Source of the DNA: Salvelinus alpinus | Taxonomy: Eukaryota; Chordata; Actinopteri; Salmoniformes; Salmonidae | Length of the DNA: 64,000 bases | Direction of reading: 5' to 3' | Assembly: GCF_045679555.1 (NCBI RefSeq) | Contig: NC_092091.1 | Span: 70,670,963-70,734,962 of the forward strand | Shown: one piece after another, positions 23,841 to 35,804 of the stretch | How positions within the stretch are numbered: the first letter of the stretch is position 1 | How the letters are laid out: every line of letters begins with the position of its first letter | Made by a program: the position numbers and the translations under genes | The notes under the pieces: generated by a model | Seen by the model: only the letters and a program-made list of their open reading frames with translations | Told to the model about the DNA's origin: nothing | The model's database searches: none

Positions 23841-24191
23841 GCATGGCTGCAGTGACGGCACCTCCCTGCTCATTTTTCTGCTGTCTCCTTGTGAGGTGGT
23901 GGTAGAAGGATGGGTGTGTTTGGTGAGGCGCTGACAGACGTTGAAGGCCCAGTCACTACAGGTCCATGACAAATTGTCTGTCTCATCTCCACTCTGACTA
24001 ATTACCCTGACTCAGGAACACAGAGGGAACCTACCTACCTACACTACAGCCAGCAGCAGCAGTCACACGGATCTCTTTAGAGCCTCTGTTCATCAACTAG
24101 AGTACCCAACAACATCAAGTTTCTCTATGATTCACCCACTCAGAACGGTCACACTGCCCACACTACTTAGCTCTGTTTAGCAGTGTATAGG

Positions 24192-24390
24192 AGCAGAGAA
24201 AGAGAGCAAGACAGAGCGAGACACCGAGAGAGAGCGAGACACCGAGACAGAAACACACCGAGAGAGAGAGAGAGAGAGAGACACACACACCGAGAGACAC
24301 ACACACACACCGAGACAGAAACACACCGAGAGAGAGAGAGAGAGAGACACACACACACACCGAGAGAGAGAGCGAGAGAGAGAGACACAC

Positions 24391-24421
<31 letters not shown>

Positions 24422-24429
24422 CACACACA

Positions 24430-24474
<45 letters not shown>

Positions 24475-24565
24475 CACACACCGAGAGCAAGAGACACACA
24501 CACACACACACCGAGAGAGAGAGACACACACACACACACACCGAGAGAGAGAGACACACACACAC

Positions 24566-24601
<36 letters not shown>

Positions 24602-24664
24602 ACACACACACACCGAGAGAGAGAGAGAGAGACACACACACCGAGAGAGAGAGAGAGAGACACA

Positions 24665-24704
<40 letters not shown>

Positions 24705-24761
24705 CACACACACACCGAGAGAGAGAGAGAGAGAGACACACACACACCGAGAGAGAGAGAG

Positions 24762-24798
<37 letters not shown>

Positions 24799-24975
24799 CA
24801 CACACACACACACACCGAGAGAGAGAGAGAGACACACACACACACAGAGAGAGAGAGCGAGAGAGAGAGAGAGAGAGAGGGAGACACACACCGAGAGCAA
24901 GAGACACACACACACACACACCGAGAGAGAGAGACACACACACACACACACCGAGAGAGAGAGACACACACACAC

Positions 24976-25006
<31 letters not shown>

Positions 25007-25039
25007 CACACACACACACACCGAGAGAGAGAGAGAGAG

Positions 25040-25070
<31 letters not shown>

Positions 25071-25121
25071 CACACACACACACACACACACCGAGAGAGA
25101 GAGAGAGAGAGAGACACACAC

Positions 25122-25152
<31 letters not shown>

Positions 25153-25280
25153 CACACACACACGAGAGAGAGAGAGAGAGACACACACACACACACCGAG
25201 AGAGAGAGAGAGAGAGACACACACACACACACACCGAGAGAGAGAGAGAGAGAGAGACACACACACACACAGAGAGAGAG

Positions 25281-25351
<71 letters not shown>

Positions 25352-25384
25352 CACACACACACACACCGAGAGAGAGAGAGAGAG

Positions 25385-25421
<37 letters not shown>

Positions 25422-26090
25422 CACACACACACACCGAGAGAGAGAGAGAGAGAGACACACACACACACACACCGAGAGAGAGAGACACACACACACCGAG
25501 AGAGAGAGAGACACACACACACCGAGAGAGAGAGAGACACACACACACCGAGAGAGAGAGAGACACACACACACCGAGAGAGAGAGACACACACACACAC
25601 ACACACACACACACCGAGAGAGAGAGAGAGACACACACACACACACACACACCCGAGAGAGAGAGAGAGAGAGACACACACACACACACACACCGAGAGA
25701 GAGACACACACACACACACCGAGAGAGAGAGAGAGACACACACACACACACCGAGAGAGAGAGAGACACACACACACACACCGAGAGAGAGAGAGACACA
25801 CACACACACACACCGAGAGAGAGAGAGAGAGACACACACACCGAGAGAGAGAGAGAGACACACACACCGAGAGAGAGAGAGAGAGAGACACACACACACC
25901 GAGAGAGAGAGAGAGAGAGACACACACACACCGAGAGAGAGAGAGAGAGACACACACACCGAGAGAGAGAGAGAGAGACACACACACCGAGAGAGAGAGA
26001 GAGAGACACACACACCGAGAGAGAGAGAGAGAGACACACACACCGAGAGAGAGACACACACACACACCGAGAGAGAGAGAGCGAGAGACC
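24192..26090. repeat. 1.9-kb compound GA/CA microsatellite
   Basis: Blocks of (GA)n alternate with blocks of (CA)n, most joined by the CCGAGAGA sequence. More than 80 block pairs are present, and the register changes between blocks. Frames of 628-660 codons run through it on both strands, coding only RE/TH or SL/CV dipeptides. They are repeat translations. Confidence 0.98.
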
Positions 26091-27540
26091 AAGAAAGAGA
26101 GAATGTGGGTTTGCTTCAGTGTCAATTTAGCAAATGTCTGGACTGGAGTGTATATAAAGAGATAGCATGTCGGGGTGATAAGGAATGCATGACTGGAAAG
26201 GGAAGGACAAGTGGAACATTGCCAATGTCTGGACAGTTATGTGAGAGGTTGGAGGTAACTAAAATAGCTAAATCATCCAGAGCCGGTTAAGTTCAAGTTT
26301 CTGTGTTAAACTACTTCTGAATGAGAACATGTTTTGTTCTCGATACTGTCTGCTGAATTCATTGGAAAGAAACCGGAGGACAGTTGTCGGAATACCTCCC
26401 GTATCCGCCCACTGGCCGGAACCACACACAGACACAACGAAAAAGGAAGGAAAATTCGTATAACAGACAACACTGACCAAAACAACATGTACCTTCACAC
26501 CCACACAACATCCTTGTTTGAAATCCAAGATTCAGTTAGACAGAAAGCACAGGAAAAACCTGAGAGAACAATCCTGCCATTTTATCACAGACAACAGTTT
26601 GGAGCATCTCAATAGTTTGAAGATGCACCTTCGTCTTCTCTCCTTTACACAAATAAAGGACATGATGCCACTGTAGTGTATTGAAATTAGTTCAGTGTAT
26701 GGTGGGATGCATTTCCTCACTCTATTACCCACTGAACTGAACCCACTGCTGTGTGTGTGTGTGTGTGTGTGTTCTTGCTATCTGTACATACACATTCCTC
26801 TATAATGACCTTGATGTACACCAGCTGATTTAATGCACGTTAAGATGAGCCGTAAGCATGACACACATGTGAATGTGCACACGTGTAATGGAACCCCTTC
26901 ACGCTGCGCTAGAATAACACTAGCATCCATCATCCTCATTAAGGCGCACAAACACACACCTCATTTATTAGCCTTCTCAGGGTATAATAAACACACTAAT
27001 AAGGAAAGTGCTCGCTCGCCCCCTCCACCTCCAAGGAGAGACTCATTTCTCTGCTTGATTCGCGACACCTGGGACTGCAATCAACCCTGCTTCCACCACC
27101 CTTCCATCAGACACGGCTGCCACGGCAACAGAGCAGCCACTGTGTTCCCGACGACGGCTCTACCGTCCGAGGAGTGTGTCCCTGTCCTGGTGACAGGCCT
27201 GTTTCTCACTTAGCCCCAACCACACTGGGAGAATAGATCACAGCAAGGCACCGCTTCAGAATTCATTAGGGTGGGCACCTTGGAGAACGCATTACGTCTC
27301 GAAAGGCTCGGCCGGTCACAGACACTTCCACTGATTGTGTGTGTTTTTGTTTGAAAGGGGGCGACTCGTCGATGGAACTCACCAAGCCAAAGTAGTAGTG
27401 ATGTTTTATGCAAACACTTATGCATCGTGTACCTGGATGCTCCCGCACATATCAATGGTGTTTGATATGGCTTTCTGGCTCAGTAAGGGTGATTGGATGA
27501 GGAAGGGAAGAAGAAAAGGATGGCGAGATGGATGAACGAA
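26091..27540. other. No gene recognised
   Basis: Unique sequence with a GT microsatellite at about 26750-26772. A G+C-rich patch at about 27000-27215 has an open plus-strand frame but no family resemblance and no splice-flanked conserved motif. I looked here and below for the missing gstcd exons without success. Confidence 0.5.
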
Positions 27541-27812
27541 GGGAGACAGGAAAGGAGAGAGGGAAGAGGGATGGAGAGGAGAGAGGGATGAGGAGAGATG
27601 GATGAGGAGAGGGATGAACGAAGGGAGACAGGAAAGGAGAGGGGGAAGAGGGGAGAGGGATGGAGAGGAGAGAGGGATGAGGAGAGATGGATGAACGAAG
27701 GGAGACAGGAAAGGAGAGAGGGAAGAGGGGAGAGGGATGGAGAGGAGAGAGGGATGAACGAAGGGAGACAGGAAAGGAGAGAGGGAAGAGGGATGGAGAG
27801 GAGAGAGGGATG
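27541..27812. repeat. GA-rich minisatellite just downstream of gstcd exon 5
   Basis: Units of about 50-70 bases containing GATGAACGAAGGGAGACAGG and GGATGGAGAGGAGAGA are repeated about four to five times. The array ends ten bases from the exon 5 donor (27822), so the start of that intron is a repeat on the transcribed strand. Confidence 0.92.
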
Positions 27813-27822
27813 AAAGTAGTAC

Positions 27823-28918
27823 CTTCAGTGGGGTTGACGGCCTCCGGTAAGCTGTCCCAGGGGAGGGTCCAGGAGGGGCAAGGATGAGGTGAGAAGACGG
27901 CCTGAATACCACTCTCCTGCGGGAACACCCACACACGGACACACACACCATCAAGGTTACCATAGAAACTTCTCTCTCAGAGCCTACAGGGTCTTTCCGG
28001 TCTCAACCAGCAGTAATGAAGTGGTTTACAGAGTAGGGAGCGCTCCTCCACCCTGATCGCCGTTAACCCTGTTCCAATCTGAAGAACCACCTGAGGACAA
28101 AGACCGCTTTTTCTTTCCAATCCTTTTTTTCTCTCTCGTTCTCTCCTTGTAGAGAAACACGCTGTCTGTTAAGTTGGCCTTGTTACCCGGCTCATAGGGG
28201 GATGGAGGTGTTCTCCAGAACTGAAGAGATAGATATTACAGGTAAAGAGCTACGGATGGGGACAAACACTGCATCTTTGAACACTGGCCTTTGGATACTG
28301 GATGAAAGCGTTATGAAAGCTTAGTTCACAAAGAACATTCCTCATCAAAAGTTAGCAAATTATTAGAAGTAGTACTACACAGAATTGCCTTTTATCTTTC
28401 ATTGGTACAAACCAATGCCCTCTTTCTTCAGGCATAAAAAAGGGCAGTTGTTTTCTAAACGGCATACTAAATCACCAAGGACATTCTTCATCGAAATCAA
28501 AAGCTTTGAGCTAACCTTCCTTGGCAGATTTTTTATTTTTATTTTTTTCCATTAAAATAATGGACTTCATGGAAATAAGTAAGTATGAAAATAAGGGCAT
28601 TTGCTGTATGCCTGAGGCAGTAATTCAGAGGGAAAAATCACAAACTATAAAAATGACCTTGAAAAGGCTGCCTGTTTTATGTCATTGTTGGGTAACAAAA
28701 ATAAAAATGGCCTCTTGAACCAGTTCCAAGCTGGTGCACTACAGCGTAGGAGACAGTAGGTACATACTGCAGAGATACATTTGGAAACTGTCACTCTTAT
28801 TTCTCAGTGCACCTGGCAAGAAGCCTTTGGAAGCCTGGCACACACACACAGAGAGCTGGGGGAAAGAGGCTCTATGACTGACAGACATCACTGGGCATGT
28901 CAATCTTCTCCATCACTA

Positions 28919-28995
<77 letters not shown>

Positions 28996-31900
28996 TGAGT
29001 GAAATGGGAAGACAAGGTGAAGCAGCTCTGTATACAATTATATTCTCAGCTTCACAGTAGGAGGTGATTCAGATTGTTTGTGTGGTGGACAGATGAGATG
29101 TAGTGCTGGAATTTGGTAAGCAGCAGTGAGGGATAGCACTTCACACTGTTGGAGCCTAGCCCTCTCTCTTTCTGTCTTTCTCTCTCTCTCTGTGTGCCCT
29201 GGGCTTGCCTCTACACACACAGGCCCCTTGGCTCCACCAAGGCCCCAGACCGTACAACAGCTGCACTCCAGTCCTGCCGGTGACGACCACACAAACACAT
29301 GCACACACACACACACACAAAGTCAACCACCCCCGAAATCCGTCTGGGCAGGCGAGGGACGGCAGTATATGTGTGTGGGCAGTATGTGTGTGTGTATGTT
29401 CCTATGTCAGTGCATGTTCTAACTGTGTGCACCTGTGTCTACTCCGTAAACGACCAGTGTTGAATATCACATTCTAAGAGGGAAACTTGTTATCAACATT
29501 TACGATTGGCTGATGCACTTCCTGCCGTAGTTGGATATCATATCTGTGTGGCCAGCAAGAAATCTCAGATTTATACTTGGGACCAGCCGTGCCAGAGAAC
29601 AGTGAGGGTGTTCAGGGTTAGGAAGGTTTGAGCCAGCTGAGGAAGCAGTTTCCTGCCTTGACAGCTGTGTCGGTTTATGTCCCACTGAAACCGCTACTCC
29701 ATAACGTGTTCCAGGCAGCCATTTGGAGTCCAGCGCTAACCGTGCTAACAGTGCTAGTAATTACACCCTGAGAGGCTGTAGGCTATATTGAGTGTGGAGT
29801 AATTATGCTAGCGGGTGTGTACTCTGAGCAGTGGTGGTGTTTTTTTGCAATTACTACAAGCAGGATAGTCTGGCTGTAAAATTGTATTCTTTTTGTATTG
29901 GATTCAGTGTTTTTATTCAAATCAAAGTCTGAGGGGAAAGTGAAAGATGTGCACTATAGTGTAAAGTGGTGGCAAATATAAAAGTGGCCTATGGGACGAA
30001 AATGTCGACTTCAATTTGATTACCTGTCAAACAATTACACAGCAAATTCGGTTTACACTTGGTCTAATGACATGTCTGTAAACAATTAGAATGCGACAAG
30101 TGTAGCTGGTCAAAACGACATTTAATGTATACTCATGTGGAATGTCTGTAGACCATCGCTGCGACTCTCGTTTCCCTTGTTGCACAGACATGAAAAAAAG
30201 TGAATGTCTCTGAGACTGTCGCAACGTCCGTTGTCGTGGTTACTGGGCTGCTACAGCAACAAATCTAAATGTGACAAGACGATGCCGGATTTCTAAAATT
30301 CACAGACAGAATGACCTACTTTTATTTCGTCACACTCACAACCGTAAGCAATTTGACCTTGCAGGTAATGATGATGTTGTGTTGGGTTTATTTTCCTCAA
30401 TTAATAAAAAGTAGCCTGCGTAAGTTCCGACGTCGTCAGCTATAAAGTTAACGTTACTCTGTTCATTATTGTAACTGGCTAGCCAGCTAGCTATTTAGCC
30501 AACAAGCTCGCAACGAACCAAATCATTGTTTTTAGAAAGTACCTTTGAGTTGCTTGGCTGACGTTTTGTGCTTATAATTTTTCATAACGACAACGTCAAG
30601 TTTGATGTTGGACGAAAATATAATGTTCATTATGTCACAGCGACAACAGTCCACAAACATATCGATAGACCAACTGCAAACCAGCCTTTAAAGTAACAGA
30701 ACGCAACAGCAAGGCCGCAATAATCTGCGAGAAAGCCTTCAATTATAGGAAGCGGGACAATTTTACAACCAATTGGAGTGCATAAATCCTTTATCGTTGC
30801 AGCTCAGGGACACAGTCAGTAGGAAGAGGGAGTCCTATATTGGGGCAGTTCTGTGTGTTTGCACGCGCGATGTGCCTAGAGGCATTCAAGAGAGAAAGGC
30901 GCTGCTGCTAGAGAGTATGGGAGTTTTTACCACTGACAGCTTTCCTGAAACCTTCAATGTGCCTCATCCTCATCTAATCCTCCCAAAAAGAGATGGTGGG
31001 AAGGCATGAGGAGAGAGTTGATAGAGGGAAAGAGACCGAGAGGGAGTGGGAGAGAGATTAAAATATATTCAATTACTTTGAGTTTAGTCATCGTGGGCCT
31101 GGGGCCTCCAACGAAGTGCACCTCCTTCGTCGTTGTCGTCTCCAGGCTTTCCTGTTTCGCTTGGCTGGGCTGTTGTGCTTTGGCTATGGTTGGGGTGCCG
31201 GTAGTGAGGGCCTTGGGGGTGGAGAGGGCCATCCCACAGGCCTGGGCCGCCCTGGGGACCCCAGGGACTTCCTGGACCTGGAGGTACCAGCGCAGCAAGA
31301 GAGGCAGCTGGGACAGCATGCTGGCGTTGTGGCTCTGGAGGGATCTCTGTGGAGGAGGTTGAGGGGAAAGTGAAGATGGGGGGCCTGAGTCAGCTAAGTG
31401 ATTCATCAGAAGTGTCATCTTCACTGAACCAAGAGCCCAGGTTCCACCAGGCTGATCCCCTCTGGAGATGGAGGAGAGAGACAGGCACTAAGAAAGGCAA
31501 GGGTTGGGAGAGAGAGAGATGGACAGCTGTAGAGGGGTGTGTGTGTGTGTGTGCGTGCGTGCGTGTGCGTATGTTAGTTATTCTATCCTCATGGGGACCT
31601 AAAATCCCCACAAGGATAGTAAAACAAGAAAATGTCTCCCTCTTGGGGACATTTCCCACGAGGACAAAGGCTATTTTAAGTTTAGGGGTTAGGTTTAGGG
31701 TTACAATTAAGGTTAGGGTTAGAATTAGGGTAAGGGGCTAGTGGTTAGTGTTATGGTAAGGTTTAGGGGTTGGGGAAAATAGAATTTTGAATGGAAATTA
31801 ATTGAAGGTTCCCACAAGGATAGAAGAACATAATGTGTGTGTTTCCAAGAGAGAGAGCGAGAATAGAGAGTGAAAGAGAAACAGATAGAGCATAGAAAGA

Positions 31901-32587
31901 GGGGACAGTAGATAAAGCCAAGGGTCTTTTCTCTGGCTCTCTGTCCTGTGGATCTGTGGACAGACAGCAGTGGCTGTGTGGGAGAAGAGGAGACATGCTA
32001 GGCTGAGTGTGAAACTGGAAACCACTGGAGCACAGCTGACCTCTAAGAGTCTCATTGTGAGAACTTCACTTAATTCCAATCCCAGGCTATACAGCTGTGA
32101 GAACAGGAGGAGAGATGGAAGAGGAGAGAGGTGTGCAGAGGAGACCCTGTTGACCGCTTGGCTCCAAGGCATAATAGATCGATAACTAACACCCTGTGGT
32201 GGCATCTCATAAAAACCCAAACACTAAACAAAATATGGGAAATCTATAACTAAAATGTTTCCAGGAAGATTCAGCTAGGGGCAAATTAAAATAACTTTAC
32301 AAACTAACTTGATGATGAACCACAGTAAGTGATCGGCAGCAAATCTCATCCTTTCAACACCACTCTCGCAGCCTGATTTCTCATATCCGAAATTAGGCTC
32401 CGTCTCCATGACAATGACATCATTTTAAAATCAGCACGTCGAACCAAGCATGATCCCAAAGCCGGTTCATTGAAATGCATATCAACCAACTACATTTAAA
32501 ATAGACCTATTTGTCATTGTGGTGCTATCATCCACAGCCAGGTGGACCACCTTTGAGAATAGAATCTGTGCCCGCCCACACACACAG

Positions 32588-32618
<31 letters not shown>

Positions 32619-34566
32619 CTTAAGAAGGCACTGTTCTGCCTGGTTTCCACTGTATAAAGCCTCTGTGGGTGTACAGGTACCACCTGATGAGACATTCTAT
32701 GTAGAAGGGTGTCATGCATCATTTCAGAGGCCTTCATAATACGGTCGACATGGCAACAGGTTTAAGTACTCAAATGAGGTAGCAGGTGATGACAGGGGAC
32801 AATAGGGTAATATGCTACTGTTAAAATAAAATGTGCCATACAGTCAGAGCTACCACTTGTCTAAAACTAGCATGGAGACTAAACAGGCCTGGGAAATGCA
32901 AGTTGCATAAAGATTGAAGAAACACGATTGCAAGAGAAGTGCTGGTAGTTTACATATTTAGTGACCAGCAGAAGGGAGGCTCGGTCCGTGGAATATAAAT
33001 CAAGTGCATAAAGCAAGAACTCTGTAGCCTGAGTCCCAGATCTGTTTGTGCCGTTTTGCCAGTGACAGCAATGGAGTTGGAAAGACAGCACAAACAGATC
33101 TAGGACTCAGGCTAAGAGTTCTAGACTAACTTCCCTTCAAACATATAACTAACAGAACCTTCAAGGGCCTTCCTTACCAGGTATTGATGGATACAAGGCA
33201 GCAACACCACATCAGTCAGAGTGAAGTACAGCCCCTCGGCAAACACATGCTCCAGCTGCGGCAGCTCTGTGGTCTTCACTTTCCTGATGTCAGAGCTCTC
33301 CCTAGTGGTCGTGGACGGAACTGCACCACTATCCACATACAGCTTGGCCAGGGCTGCTCGGAGTTCTAGCCCGTCGGCGGACTGCGAATCCTGGGGCTGG
33401 GTGATGTCTGTCCCTTGGTCCTCCTGGAGGTCCTGAGAGATTTTCTTCTGGTTCTTCTTCTGCTGCTGGAGCTTCTGCCGGCGGATCTTGTCATCGTTGT
33501 GCACCTTGACGGGCTCGCCTAGTGTCTTTTCGAGGTTGAGGAGGGCAGAGGGGAGGTGCAGGGATGGGTTAGTGGGCTGCCGGAGGTGGGCCTCCACGGC
33601 CGAGGGGATACTGAGCTCACACAGCCTGGTCCACTGGCTCACCTATAAGGGAGAGGAGGAACATGCATTCATTTTGACTAATATTTGTGGCATTGGTGTA
33701 ATGTAGAGTTGTATTTTTATACAGCAGTACTGTGTGTCCAAGACAACTAGTAGACAAGTTTATCCCATCTTAATCACTAGCTCATAAAAAAAAATCCCTT
33801 TGGGAGAATATAAGATTCAATTGGTTTTCCAATGGGAAAGCTCCTACAGATGTGACAATTTAATTATGCCTAAAAACAAAAACACTAATGTCATGTATAC
33901 ACAAACAGAATCATTCATAGTTTTGCCAATAGCACTGCATGCATATCATAATAATTGAGTGTTGCCCCTTACCTCAGCGCAGGCCTTCAGACAGGTCTTC
34001 TTGAACCCTAGCAGTGATGCTGCATCCTTCCTTCTGGGGTCTGCCTCACAGGTCCGGTCTATAATATGCCTGAGCACCACAGCCAGCCCGGCCCTGCAGT
34101 ATCTCCCAGTCTCATCCAGTACGGCGGGGAGACGGCAGCCCCTCACCAACACAGGCAAGTCCTTGACATGGACCATCGAGACAGCTAAAGACTTTGGTAC
34201 CTGTCGAAGAAATATTGTTGTTACACATATTGATGTTGACATGTATTCATTCACCATCACTATATTGTGTACTATAGTTGACGGAAACATGGTCAGTAAA
34301 GTTTTTCCCAACTTCTTTGCCTGTCATTACTGTCTACAACGCAAAGCAAATCGACAATGACAAACCTGTGACTTCCAGGATTGTGAGCTTTGTGTGTCAG
34401 GCTTGGCAGAGACGAGGAAGACTTTGAATGACGTGCACTCGCAGTAAGACAGGAGGAAGAGCGAGATGGAGGTGTGTAGGGGAACAGAGGGCTGCTCGTT
34501 TTGGGAGGATAGTTCCAGGTAGAGACACTCTGGTTGCTGCTCCTCATGTGGGTCTGTCTGCGTCAT
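27823..34566 (-). CDS. gstcd: gstcd, glutathione S-transferase C-terminal domain-containing protein (5' five coding exons; 3' part not found)
   Basis: Five minus-strand exons join in frame: 34366-34566, 33973-34200, 33178-33642, 31077-31346 and 27823-27916, all with GT donors and AG acceptors (phases 0,0,0,0,1). They give 419 codons plus one base, and start and order match vertebrate GSTCD. Visible landmarks are LHTSISLFLLSYC (exon 1), GCRLPAVLDE and LLGFKKTCLKACAE (exon 2), VSQWTRLCEL, PVKVHNDDK and LEHVFAEGLYFTL (exon 3), RWYLQVQEVPGV and VGGPRPTMTK (exon 4), and FSPHPCPSWTLPWD (exon 5). The family (about 630 aa) has an N-terminal GST-like region and a C-terminal methyltransferase-like region; its biochemical role is poorly known. 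Exon 5 ends in phase 1, so translation must continue, but no exon for the last ~200-230 residues was recognised down to base 1. The start at 34566 is chosen because the family begins close to it. Exon 4 diverges fastest from what I recall of the human protein. The gene lies head-to-head with ints12. Confidence 0.93.
27917..31076 (-). other. gstcd: gstcd intron 4
   Basis: 3.2 kb with no other gene. It contains a pure GT tract at 28921-28992, CA repeats near 29300-29320, and AT-rich unique sequence. ORFs here have no family resemblance. Confidence 0.8.
28921..28992. repeat. (GT)n microsatellite
   Basis: About 36 uninterrupted GT units in gstcd intron 4. Confidence 0.98.
31570..31830. repeat. 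Dispersed fish repeat with interstitial TTAGGG-like core
   Basis: An inverted pair of GGGGACCTAAAATCCCCACA and CCCACAAGGATAGAAGAAC-type sequence flanks a core of degenerate GGTTAGGGTTAGAATTAGGG. Such cores are common in dispersed fish repeats and do not mark a telomere fusion by themselves. Confidence 0.75.
33025..33117. repeat. Foldback MITE-like repeat
   Basis: AGCCTGAGTCCCAGATCTGT at the left is matched by the inverted ACAGATCTAGGACTCAGGCT at the right around a ~50-base centre. A second copy of the family lies at 44857-44944 (GATGTGTTTGTGCTGTCTT to ACAAACATATCTGGGACCAG). Confidence 0.85.
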
Positions 34567-35804
34567 TGTGACAGGAGGTACTGAATAGGTTGAATATTGG
34601 TGTCAATCAAACCTGTAAACACGACAAATGGTATTGTGGCAACAAACTCTGACCAAAGTTTGCTGACTAAAGTCAACTCCATACATCTCAAGATGCATGT
34701 CTATATCGTGAAGTAGAGTTTAGTCTGCTAGACTAAAGTTGCTAGCTAAGACTTGCATATGCTTGCATATCCAACGTTAACTTAATTTACCTACTGTTAG
34801 CTAACGTTAGGTAGTAGCTGTCTAGCTAGGTATACATTGAGCTAACGTTAGTGCTCTACATAGACAGTTAGCCCACGCTTCGTTTCTGTTTAGGTTCTGA
34901 CTATCAAGCAAACTATGATACACTGAAATTAGCTACTTACAGTTCATGTGAAGCTCACTGTGCACGTTGTTATAGTAAGCTCGTCACTTCCTCAAGTAAG
35001 TTTCCACGTGTAACAGTCAATACAGACCGTCCTGATCAATGATACATACATTCAAATACTTACCACAATTAAATGTAAACATTGTATTACAAAATGATTT
35101 ATACACTACATAGTTATAGTGGCGTATTTTTAATACAGTCTAGATAATCAAAATATGCTACGGGTAATGTCGAGGTCCGTGCAACAAATTAGCTTGCTTG
35201 TTTCTTCGGATGTATTTAGTGGATGGACAAGAATGCCGCTAGGAAATAAAGGCGTTTCAGCTACACTAGCTCAAATGCCACTTGTTAAGTTACTGTAAAT
35301 ATTTACGTGTCATAATAACCACATTAGTGTGAGAAATACACGTTAAAGATATTTGAGAGTAAGGTAAGGTAATCAAACATGACGAATCTCAACTAACCTT
35401 TGCTAACTTACTAGCTAGCTAGCTACTTGAGCTAGCTAGCTGGTTTCCCAACCAAGGCTAACGTTAACTTAGCTACTTGGTATAGCTAGATAGCCAACTG
35501 GACACCTTGCGAGACAGCTTCAGAAGCTGACAGTCACGTACAAGTCAGAATTTCTTACCTAACATTATGTACATGCAAGTTAGTGTAGAAGCAGTTGACC
35601 TTTGTGTCAATAGTAACTAGTTGGTTATGTTTTCTGTCTAGCTTTGCCATCCAACAATATCACTAAAGTTACTCACTAGCTGTCAGATTACCAATTAGCC
35701 AGTACTATATTTATCAACTGGATGAGGCTAAAAACAGGTAGGGCCTATAGTCAAAGCCTATGCCATATTCTACATATCCTTTATATCTACAGCTCAGTGT
35801 GATC
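34567..35804. promoter_or_regulatory. gstcd/ints12 shared head-to-head promoter interval
   Basis: The two start codons are 1.24 kb apart and diverge, as in other vertebrates where GSTCD and INTS12 are head-to-head. No TATA box is obvious. The interval is rich in CTAGCTAG and TAACGTTA motifs, for example around 34790-34850 and 35400-35470. First noncoding exons cannot be placed from sequence alone, so the true promoter is probably shorter than the interval. Confidence 0.6.

Larger units (their letters stand above)
31347..33177 (-). other. gstcd: gstcd intron 3 with dispersed repeats
   Basis: 1.8 kb holding the telomere-like fish repeat at 31570-31830, a CA microsatellite at about 32580-32614, and a foldback at 33025-33117. 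No further exon was recognised. Confidence 0.8.

Noticed and set aside
24163..26165. Open frames of 628-660 codons on both strands
   Set aside because: They translate only the GA/CA dinucleotide array into RE/TH or SL/CV repeats and have no splice context or domain.
26306..26488. Minus-strand frame containing SIENK, considered as a missing gstcd exon
   Set aside because: The match is limited to a few residues, is followed by a stop, and lacks the family sequence on either side.
26833..27213. 126-codon plus-strand frame in a GC-rich patch
   Set aside because: No recognisable domain, no splice-flanked conserved segment, and no continuation in neighbouring sequence.
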